NCBI GenBank assembly: GCA_021802185.1
Contig: JAKAAV010000113.1
Location: forward strand, 1-7,208
Direction of reading: 5' to 3'
Source: Chloroflexota bacterium
GTDB lineage: Bacteria > Chloroflexota > Limnocylindria > Limnocylindrales > CSP1-4
Length of the DNA: 7,208 nt
The notes beneath the pieces were generated by a model. It had not been told where the DNA came from and did not search any database. It saw only the letters and a list, made by a program, of their open reading frames with translations. Shown piece after piece: positions 1 through 5,140 of the stretch (positions are counted from its first letter, which is position 1; every line of letters starts with the position of its first letter). The position numbers and the translations under genes are program-made.

Positions 1-537
1 GCCGCGCGCCGGGCAGCCGAGCGCGCCGGTGCCAGGATCGCCGGCGGGGAAATCGAAATCGAAAACGAAATCCCGATGGCTCGCGGGCTTGGATCGAGTG
101 CCGCGGCAAGCGCGGCGTCAGTCCAGGCCGCGAGCACCCCGCCGCCCGCGGGCAACGTCGCGCCCGCGGCGTCCCCGGCCGGGCCGCTCTTCCAGGCTCC
201 AGGCGTGCGGACGGCCACGGCCGGGCCGACGGCCGCCGCGACGGCCGCCGCGGGGTCAGGGTCCGCGATCGGGCCTGTCCCGCCCGCCGCGTCGGCACGC
301 CCGGGGAGCGGGTCCACAGGCCGCGCGACGGACACGTCGGGCAAGTCGACGGCGTCCGCGGGCGCCTCCAACCCGGCGGCGTTGGGCGCGTACGGAGGCG
401 CCGAACCGCGCTCGTCGGGCACGCTCGCCCGGGCGCCCGGCCCGCCGTTCCAGCCGTGGGAGGCCTGGCTCGTGGTCGCCGGGGCCGCGGCGGCGGCATT
501 CGTGGCGCTCCACCTCGTCGCCCGCCGCGCCTCGTAG
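1..537 (+). CDS. 3' part of a chimeric frame: ThrB-like ATP-binding segment joined to an Ala/Pro-rich linker and C-terminal membrane helix (5' end outside window)
   Basis: The frame is open from base 1 to the TAG at 535-537, giving 178 visible residues, so the true start probably lies upstream. Residues 1-44 read like homoserine kinase: a helix AARRAAERAG, a strand GEIEIENEIP, then the GHMP-kinase ATP-binding loop PMARGLGSSAAA (residues 25-36). Homoserine kinase normally continues for about 200 more residues with a GHPDNVAPA-type segment and a C-terminal SGAGP motif; neither appears in this frame. Instead residues 45-150 are low-complexity Ala/Pro/Ser/Thr/Gly, followed by a probable membrane helix at 155-174 and a basic end (ARRAS). 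Only 9 of the last ~136 codons end in A or T, which argues that this frame is really translated; the ThrB-like part has about 12 of 42. The ATG at 76 is the only in-frame ATG but has no ribosome-binding site and would cut the motif. It may be a fusion, a decayed thrB joined to another gene, or an assembly chimera. Frame is fairly sure, function is not. Confidence 0.55.
   Translation, partial: AARRAAERAGARIAGGEIEIENEIPMARGLGSSAAASAASVQAASTPPPAGNVAPAASPAGPLFQAPGVRTATAGPTAAATAAAGSGSAIGPVPPAASARPGSGSTGRATDTSGKSTASAGASNPAALGAYGGAEPRSSGTLARAPGPPFQPWEAWLVVAGAAAAAFVALHLVARRAS
49..72 (+). repeat. Four-unit hexanucleotide tandem (GAAATC-type) in the ThrB-like segment
   Basis: Four consecutive 6-bp units read GAAATC, GAAATC, GAAAAC, GAAATC. 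They encode EI-EI-EN-EI, the beta strand just before the kinase ATP-binding loop. It is an AT-rich patch in GC-rich DNA. It may simply reflect the protein strand, since this region is naturally rich in E, I and N in homoserine kinases, but it could slip during replication. Confidence 0.6.
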
Positions 538-569
538 GTCGTCGCCCCCGAGTCGCGTCGCGCCGCGCA

Positions 570-575
570 TACAAT
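570..575 (+). promoter_or_regulatory. Candidate -10 element (TACAAT) upstream of polA
   Basis: TACAAT differs from the consensus TATAAT by one base and lies in the gap between the left-edge gene (stop at 535-537) and polA. It would start transcription near 582 and give polA a leader of about 115 nt. No recognisable -35 hexamer sits 16-18 bp upstream (around 547-552 the sequence is CCCGAG), so the call rests on one hexamer in otherwise GC-rich DNA. Confidence 0.35.
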
Positions 576-619
576 CGGGTGTGCCCGTCTTCCGCCACCT
601 TCCCGTGCGCGCCCGCGTG

Positions 620-638
620 TCGTTCCGCATCGTTCCGC
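620..638 (+). repeat. Short tandem direct repeat in the polA leader
   Basis: The 9-mer TCGTTCCGC occurs at 620-628 and again at 630-638, separated by one A, giving a 10-bp period (about one helical turn). GTTCCG recurs immediately before the polA ATG at 691-696. It could be a binding site for a regulator read from one face of the helix, or chance in low-complexity GC-rich DNA. Confidence 0.4.
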
Positions 639-696
639 GAGCCGGCGCAGGACCCGGGGCCGCGCGCCCGGGCAAGCGTCGCAGCGCGAGGTTCCG

Positions 697-3600
697 ATGG
701 AGCGCCTGATGCTCCTCGACGCGAACGGCCTCATCTATCGGGGCTACTTCGCGCTGATCAACACGCCGCTCACGACGAGCCGCGGGCTCCTCGTCAACGC
801 CGTGTTCGGGTTCTGGTCGATCGTGCTGCGTGGCTTCCAGGACGTGAAGCCGGACTACGTGATCTGCGCGTTCGACCTGTCCGGGCCCACGTTCCGGCAC
901 GAGGCGTTCGCCGACTACAAGGCGACACGGCAGAAGATGCCCGACGACCTGCGGGACCAGTTCCCACGCGTCCGCGAGCTGGTCGAGGCGTTCCGGATCC
1001 CGATCTACCAGCTGCAGGGCTTCGAGGCCGACGACGTCATCGGGACGCTGAGCCGGCAGGCCGAGGGACGCGACCTCGAGACGACGATCGTCTCGGGCGA
1101 CCTCGACATGCTCCAGCTCGTGACGGACCGGACGAGCGTGATGACGACGCGCGGCGGCGTCCAGATGACGGTGACGTACGACCCCGCCACCGTGCGGGAG
1201 CGGTACGGGCTCGAGCCGGCGCAGATGATCGATTTCAAGGCACTCAAGGGCGACACGACCGACAACATCCCGGGCATCCCGGGCGTGGGCGACAAGACGG
1301 CCTCGAAGCTGCTCCAGGACTTCGGCACGCTCGATGGCATCTACGAGCATCTCGACCAGGTGAAGCCCGAGTCGCTGCGCTCGAAGCTCGAGGGCCACCG
1401 CGAGCAGGTCCTGTCCTGGCGCGAGCTCGTGACGATCCATCGCGATCTGCCGATCGATCTCCAGCTCCCCGACGCCCGGGTGGGCGACTACGACCGGGAC
1501 GAGGTCATGCGGCTGTTCCGGGAGTACGAGTTCCGGTCGCTCATCGAGCGGCTGCCGGCGCTGTCGGGGGAGGGCCCCCGCGAGCCGGGCGCCCTGCTGC
1601 GCGAGGCCGACGCCGGCGGCGCGGTCGGCGCCGCCATCGTTCCCGGTCGGGAGCTCGTGTCCGACGGGCGGACACGCGCTCCCGGCGGCGGGCTCGCGAC
1701 CGCTGCGACGCGCGGCCAGCAGCGGTCGCCTTCCGAGCTCCAGCTCACGCTCGACTTCGACGCGCTGGCCTCGTCACGCGCGGGCCACGGCACGGAACAC
1801 GACGCGGAAGCGGCCTCGGCGATCGCGGAGGCGGAGGGAACGCCCGGCGTCGAGGAGCAGGGGGCCGAGGCGGCGGGGGCCGCGAGCGATCAACGGGTCG
1901 CAGGCGAGCCGGCGAGGCCCGACCAGGCCGCGATCGTCGTCGACCGGATCGATCCTGCGTCCGCGCTGGCCGCCGCGCTCCGCGATCCTGGCCGTATCGA
2001 GCGCCTCGAGTCCGATCCCGCGTCGCTGGCATCGTGGCTCGCCGCGCAGCCCGAGCTCGCCGTCGGGCTCGTCCTCGACCGCCCCGAGCCCCGTCGCGGC
2101 CACCCGCTCGCGATCGCCGTCGCAGGCGCGGACTGCCGGGTCGTGTCCGCCGGTGAGGAGCTCGCGCCGGCCGTGCTGTCGGCCGTCGTCGATTCCGGCC
2201 GGCCGATCGTGGCCCACGAGGCGAAGCAGATCCTGGTCGCCCACATCGACGCGGTCGACCCGCGGGCGGAGCGGGCTGCGTCGGACACCCCGTTGCCGCG
2301 GGTCGCGTTCGACACGCAGGTCGCGGCATACATCCTGAACGCCACGCTGCGCAGTCAGCCGCTCGTCGACATCGCGTTCGAGCGCCTGGCCGTCCAGTTG
2401 CCGCCGCGGAGCGACCTGCAGCCGTGGCACGCCGCCGCGCTCGAGGCGCTCGCGGTGGCCGCGGTCCGGGGCCCGCTCCACGAGGCGCTGATCGCCGAGT
2501 CGCTGGACCGTCTGTACGACGAGATCGAGCTGCCGCTGATCCCGGTCCTCGCCGGCGTCGAGGCGACGGGCGTCAGGATCGACGACGACGCGCTGGCGGG
2601 CCTGGGGCGGGAGTTCGCCGAGACGATCGGGCGGCTCGAGGAGGAGATCTACCGCGACGTCGGGCATGAGTTCAACCTGGGCAGCCCGAAGCAGCTCGAG
2701 CAGGTGCTGTTCCACGAGCTGAACCTGCCGAAGGGGAAGCGCACGAAGACCGGCTACTCGACGGACGCGGCGACGCTCGACGGGCTGAAGGCCGCGCACC
2801 CGATGGTCGAGAAGCTGCTCGACTGGCGCTCCCACACGAAGCTGAAGAGCACGTACGTCGACGCGCTGCCCGGTCTGATCGACCCCGACACCGGGCGCCT
2901 GCACACGACGTTCCACCAGGCCGTCGCCGCGACCGGGCGTCTCAGCTCGTCGGACCCGAACCTCCAGAACATCCCGATCCGGACCGAGCTCGGCAGGCGC
3001 ATCCGGCGGGCGTTCGTCGCCGGCGACCCGTCACTGACGCTGCTCGCCGCCGATTACAGCCAGATCGAGCTGCGGATCCTCGCGCACGTCTCCGGCGACG
3101 AGCACCTGCGCGAGGCGTTCGCGCGCGGCGAGGACATCCACCGGGCGACGGCCGCGCGGGTGCTGCACAAGGCGCCCGGGGACGTGACGCCGGCGGAGCG
3201 GTCGATGGCGAAGATGGTGAACTTCGGCATCGCGTACGGGATGAGCGACTTCGGACTCTCGAGCCGGGCCGGGATCCCGCAGCAGGAAGCGCGCGAGTTC
3301 ATCACCACGTACTTCGCCACGTACAGCGGGATCAGCTACTACATGCTCCACATCAAGGACGTCGCGCGAACCCAGGGCTACGTCAAGACGCTCCTCGGCC
3401 GGCGGCGCTTCATTCCCGAGCTCCAGGAGCGCAACCCGAACCTGCGTGCCGCCGGCGAGCGCATGGCGATCAACATGCCGATCCAGGGCACCGCGGCCGA
3501 CATCATCAAGCTCGCGATGATCCGCGTCGCCGAGCGTCTGCGCAGCGATGGGTTCCGCGCCCGGATGCTGCTCCAGGTGCACGACGAGCTGCTGTTCGAG

Positions 3601-3753
3601 GTCCCACGTGACGAGGTCGCGCGGCTGGCTCCGGTCGTGCGCGAGACCATGGAGTCGGCGATGCCCCTCGACGTCCCCCTGACGGTCGACCTGAAGTCGG
3701 CGGACGACTGGGAGGCGATGACGCCGCTGCCGGACGCGCCGCCGGGAGTGTGA
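697..3753 (+). CDS. polA: DNA polymerase I (5' nuclease, inactive-looking 3'-5' exonuclease, family A polymerase)
   Basis: Fills gaps and removes RNA primers in replication, and fills gaps in excision repair. Residues 1-289 are the 5' nuclease: D8 in LLDANG, FEADDVIG at 109-116, SGDLD at 133-137, GDTTDNIPG at 185-193 and a helix-hairpin-helix GIPGVG at 193-198. Residues ~290-410 are an Ala/Glu/Gly-rich, probably disordered linker, which largely explains the length of 1018 against 832 in Taq and 928 in E. coli. Residues ~411-610 keep the 3'-5' exonuclease fold but not its metal ligands. The polymerase follows: motif A DYSQIELR with D786; the O-helix with R835, K839, F843 and Y847 at the Klenow spacing of R754/K758/F762/Y766; and motif C HDE at 962-964. 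F843 predicts discrimination against dideoxynucleotides. The ATG at 697 has a weak CGAGG five bases upstream; the ATG at 709 would leave only three residues before D8. polA ends 70 bp before a terminator hairpin. Confidence 0.97.
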   Translation: MERLMLLDANGLIYRGYFALINTPLTTSRGLLVNAVFGFWSIVLRGFQDVKPDYVICAFDLSGPTFRHEAFADYKATRQKMPDDLRDQFPRVRELVEAFRIPIYQLQGFEADDVIGTLSRQAEGRDLETTIVSGDLDMLQLVTDRTSVMTTRGGVQMTVTYDPATVRERYGLEPAQMIDFKALKGDTTDNIPGIPGVGDKTASKLLQDFGTLDGIYEHLDQVKPESLRSKLEGHREQVLSWRELVTIHRDLPIDLQLPDARVGDYDRDEVMRLFREYEFRSLIERLPALSGEGPREPGALLREADAGGAVGAAIVPGRELVSDGRTRAPGGGLATAATRGQQRSPSELQLTLDFDALASSRAGHGTEHDAEAASAIAEAEGTPGVEEQGAEAAGAASDQRVAGEPARPDQAAIVVDRIDPASALAAALRDPGRIERLESDPASLASWLAAQPELAVGLVLDRPEPRRGHPLAIAVAGADCRVVSAGEELAPAVLSAVVDSGRPIVAHEAKQILVAHIDAVDPRAERAASDTPLPRVAFDTQVAAYILNATLRSQPLVDIAFERLAVQLPPRSDLQPWHAAALEALAVAAVRGPLHEALIAESLDRLYDEIELPLIPVLAGVEATGVRIDDDALAGLGREFAETIGRLEEEIYRDVGHEFNLGSPKQLEQVLFHELNLPKGKRTKTGYSTDAATLDGLKAAHPMVEKLLDWRSHTKLKSTYVDALPGLIDPDTGRLHTTFHQAVAATGRLSSSDPNLQNIPIRTELGRRIRRAFVAGDPSLTLLAADYSQIELRILAHVSGDEHLREAFARGEDIHRATAARVLHKAPGDVTPAERSMAKMVNFGIAYGMSDFGLSSRAGIPQQEAREFITTYFATYSGISYYMLHIKDVARTQGYVKTLLGRRRFIPELQERNPNLRAAGERMAINMPIQGTAADIIKLAMIRVAERLRSDGFRARMLLQVHDELLFEVPRDEVARLAPVVRETMESAMPLDVPLTVDLKSADDWEAMTPLPDAPPGV
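1741..1758 (+). other. Possible beta-sliding-clamp binding hexapeptide in the PolA linker
   Basis: Residues 349-354 of PolA read QLTLDF, which fits the bacterial clamp-binding hexapeptide form Q-x-x-L-x-F/L. It lies alone in the disordered linker between the 5' nuclease and the exonuclease/polymerase, an accessible place for a clamp-binding peptide. Contact between Pol I and the beta clamp is known from E. coli; that this peptide does it here is inference. Confidence 0.45.
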
Positions 3754-3823
3754 CGCGGCCGAGCACGCTCAGGGGGCGGCGATGCGCTCGCTCTGATCCC
3801 GGCGTGCCGATGACAGGAAAAGG

Positions 3824-3859
3824 GAAACCGGCGCGCCTGAGGAGCGACGCGCCGGTTTC
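3824..3859. terminator. Bidirectional rho-independent terminator between convergent polA and the small membrane gene
   Basis: A perfect 12-bp stem (GAAACCGGCGCG at 3824-3835 pairing with CGCGCCGGTTTC at 3848-3859) encloses a 12-nt loop. It begins 70 bp after the polA stop and lies 21 bp beyond the stop of the minus-strand gene. Read on the minus strand the stem is followed by CCTTTTCC, so with the TTT at the stem base it gives a usable U-rich tail. On the plus strand only TTC follows, which is weaker. It probably serves both genes. Confidence 0.8.
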
Positions 3860-3880
3860 TTCGGAATGGGGTGTTCGAGG

Positions 3881-4024
3881 TCAGGCGTGGTGCTGCGGGT
3901 AGCCGTCCTCGCCGGGCATGCCGGGCCACCAGGGCCGGCAGTCGCTGGGCCGCGAGTCGGACCCGAAGGTGATCGCCAGGATCCCCACGACCGCGAGGAG
4001 CACGACGAAGGCGAGCAGTTCCAT
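3881..4024 (-). CDS. Small single-pass membrane protein, 47 residues, unknown function
   Basis: On the minus strand an ATG at 4024-4022 opens a 47-codon frame ending in TGA at 3883-3881. The protein starts MELLAFVVLLAVVGILAITF, a clean membrane helix (residues ~3-20), and continues with a short polar tail rich in Pro, Gly, Trp and His (FGSDSRPSDC, then RPWWPGMPGEDG and YPQHHA). Nearly every codon ends in G or C (GAA is the exception), as in the neighbouring genes, and hydrophobicity is organised in this frame, so it is very likely real despite its size. It has no Shine-Dalgarno sequence. The acidic/basic GSDSR turn just after the helix resembles small hypothetical membrane proteins I recall from high-GC bacteria, but I cannot name a family. 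It is divergent from the LysR-type gene and shares its promoter gap, so it is a natural candidate target of that regulator. It has one cysteine (C29) in the tail. Confidence 0.72.
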   Translation of the reverse strand: MELLAFVVLLAVVGILAITFGSDSRPSDCRPWWPGMPGEDGYPQHHA

Positions 4025-4047
4025 GAGGTGGAACGTACGCCCGGCGA

Positions 4048-4076
4048 CTTGATGAGAGCAAATCGAAGTGCTTCAA
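4048..4076 (-). promoter_or_regulatory. Weak candidate promoter for the small membrane gene
   Basis: On the minus strand TTGAAG (4076-4071) fits a -35 element. With a 17-bp spacer it faces ATCAAG (4053-4048), a poor -10. It would give a leader of about 17 nt before the ATG at 4024. The -35 lies inside the LysR-box dyad, so regulator binding would affect it directly. Confidence 0.25.
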
Positions 4077-4077
4077 T
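4049..4077 (+). promoter_or_regulatory. Promoter of the LysR-mutM-ABC-F unit
   Basis: TTGATG at 4049-4054 and TTCAAT at 4072-4077 are separated by exactly 17 bp, a good vegetative-type promoter in the only AT-rich stretch of the region. Transcription would start at about 4084-4086, that is at the ATG at 4086 and downstream of the ATG at 4080. This suggests a leaderless message beginning at the second ATG. Confidence 0.55.
4062..4077. promoter_or_regulatory. Candidate LysR-type operator (T-N11-A dyad)
   Basis: The 16-bp imperfect palindrome ATCGAAGTGCTTCAAT has arms ATcGAAG and CTTCaAT around TG, with one mismatched pair. T4063 and A4075 have the T-N11-A spacing of LysR-family boxes. It lies between the divergent regulator and small membrane gene, covering the plus-strand -10 and the candidate minus-strand -35. 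This is the usual arrangement for autorepression plus control of a divergent target. The site is inferred from pattern alone. Confidence 0.45.
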
Positions 4078-4079
4078 AA

Positions 4080-4100
4080 ATGATCATGGTCTCTGATCAT
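4080..4100. repeat. Two TGATCAT copies (palindromic TGATCA cores) over the regulator's start codons
   Basis: TGATCAT occurs at 4081-4087 and 4094-4100, 13 bp apart. Each contains the perfect palindrome TGATCA, and the first is extended to ATGATCAT. They overlap the two possible start codons. They could be a second operator half-site pair or simply reflect the codons for Met-Ile-Met and Asp-His. Confidence 0.4.
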
Positions 4101-5138
4101 TGGCCGGACCTCGAGCTCCGGCACCTCCAGAGCTTCGCCGCCGTCGCCGAGACCGGGTCGTTCCACGAGGCGGCGGATCGGCTCGAGTACACGCAGTCCG
4201 CGGTGAGCCAGCACGTGGCCGCGCTCGAGTCGATCGTGGGGGTCCGGCTCCTCGAGCGATCGCGCGGCCGCCGGACGGTCGAGGTGACCGAGGCCGGCCG
4301 CCTGCTCCTTCGCCACGCCGATGCTGTGCTGGCGCGGCTCAGCGCCGCCCGCGCCGACCTCCGCGCGTACGCCTCGGGGGAGGCGGGCGTGCTGCGCGTC
4401 GGAACGTACCAGAGCGTCGGCACCCACATCCTGCCGGCCGTCGTGGGGCGGTTCTCCGCCGCGTGGCCCGGCGTCGACGTCCAGCTCATGGAGGGCTCGA
4501 GCGACTCCGGCATGCAGTCATACGTCGAGTCTGGCGCGCTCGACCTGACGTTCGGCGTGCTGCCGCTGCCTGAGGGGCCGTTCGAGGGCGTCGAGCTGCT
4601 CCGTGACCCGTACATGCTGGTCGTCCCCGCGTCCTCGCCCCTCGCGTCGTTGCGCGAGAACCCGCCCGCCCGCGAGTTCGCCGACGAGTCGCTCATCGGG
4701 TTCCGGTCGTGCCGGAGTCTCGACGCCGTCGAGGCTCAGCTGCGCCGCGATGGCTGCGAGCCGCGGTTCGTGTTCCGGTCCGACGACAACGGCACGGTGC
4801 AGGCGATGGTCGGGGCCGGGCTCGGGTCCGCGCTCGTGCCGCTCCTCGCGGTCGACACGTCGAGCTCGGTCGTGCGCGCCATCCGGACCGACCTGCCGCC
4901 CCGCAGGATCGCGCTCATGTGGCACCGCGATCGCTATCGGTCGCCGGCCATGCAGGCCTTCATCGACATGGCGCGCGAGGTCGGCGCGCACGTCCAGCAC
5001 GTGCTCGCCCCGGACCTGGCGCCGGAGCCGGCGCTCGATCTCGCGTCCGAGACGGTGCCGGAGCGACCCGCGGCGGCGGGAGGATCACGCGCGGCGCAGC
5101 CCCGCTCCACGGCTCCACTCTCCACCGGTACGCTCTGA
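4080..5138 (+). CDS. LysR-type transcriptional regulator
   Basis: A DNA-binding regulator that senses a small ligand or redox state. Numbering from the ATG at 4080, residues 11-70 are the winged helix-turn-helix (LRHLQSFAAVAETGSFHEAA, then QSAVSQHVAALE at 39-50), followed by a linker helix. Residues ~95-300 are the two-lobed periplasmic-binding-like effector domain, with the typical MVGAGLG...LVP segment. The last ~45 residues are a Pro/Ala/Ser-rich extension, making it 352 residues against the usual ~300. There are only two cysteines, C211 and C226, both in the effector domain. A promoter with -10 at 4072-4077 would start at about 4086, so the ATG at 4086 (two residues shorter) is a strong alternative start; neither ATG has a clear ribosome-binding site (GAAG at 4065-4068 is weak). 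It is divergent from the small membrane gene and ends 2 bp before mutM. The effector and targets cannot be read from the sequence. Confidence 0.93.
   Translation: MIMVSDHWPDLELRHLQSFAAVAETGSFHEAADRLEYTQSAVSQHVAALESIVGVRLLERSRGRRTVEVTEAGRLLLRHADAVLARLSAARADLRAYASGEAGVLRVGTYQSVGTHILPAVVGRFSAAWPGVDVQLMEGSSDSGMQSYVESGALDLTFGVLPLPEGPFEGVELLRDPYMLVVPASSPLASLRENPPAREFADESLIGFRSCRSLDAVEAQLRRDGCEPRFVFRSDDNGTVQAMVGAGLGSALVPLLAVDTSSSVVRAIRTDLPPRRIALMWHRDRYRSPAMQAFIDMAREVGAHVQHVLAPDLAPEPALDLASETVPERPAAAGGSRAAQPRSTAPLSTGTL
5129..5134 (+). promoter_or_regulatory. mutM: Possible internal -10 element for leaderless mutM
   Basis: TACGCT fits the relaxed TANNNT form and ends six bases before the mutM ATG, the spacing expected of a leaderless promoter. 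It lies in the last codons of the LysR-type gene. No Shine-Dalgarno sequence precedes mutM, which fits either a leaderless start here or translational coupling to the upstream gene. One degenerate hexamer is weak evidence. Confidence 0.25.
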
Positions 5139-5140
5139 CG

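Noticed and set aside
135..170. Possible continuation of ThrB (EHP in one frame, GNVAPAA in another, resembling GHPDNVAPA)
   Set aside because: The two pieces are in different frames, 13 bases apart instead of 3, and the ~20 residues normally between the ATP loop and this motif are missing. Frame 1 has strong GC3, so a frameshifted ThrB is not supported, though a decayed copy cannot be excluded.
653..672. Six-bp GC stem hairpin just before polA
   Set aside because: A short stem with an 8-nt loop is expected by chance at this GC content, and no paired alternative structure or U-tract suggests an attenuator or riboswitch.
256..1440. Long minus-strand open frame (394 codons) opposite the left gene and polA
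   Set aside because: It is antisense to the well-supported polA frame, has a composition typical of high-GC shadow frames (Arg/Val/Leu/His-rich without motifs) and no recognisable domain.
456..2156. Long plus-strand frame overlapping polA in another phase
   Set aside because: An Arg/Pro/Ala-rich alternative frame of polA; stop codons are rare by chance in such GC-rich DNA, and polA's motifs fix the true phase.
3866..4096. 76-codon plus-strand frame in the polA-LysR gap
   Set aside because: It is antisense to the small membrane gene, contains no hydrophobic or motif organisation, and runs across the terminator side and the LysR promoter.
4709..5140. Extending mutM upstream in its open frame
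   Set aside because: The N-terminal proline chemistry of Fpg requires MPELPEVE as the start at 5141; the upstream part is a shadow of the LysR-type gene.
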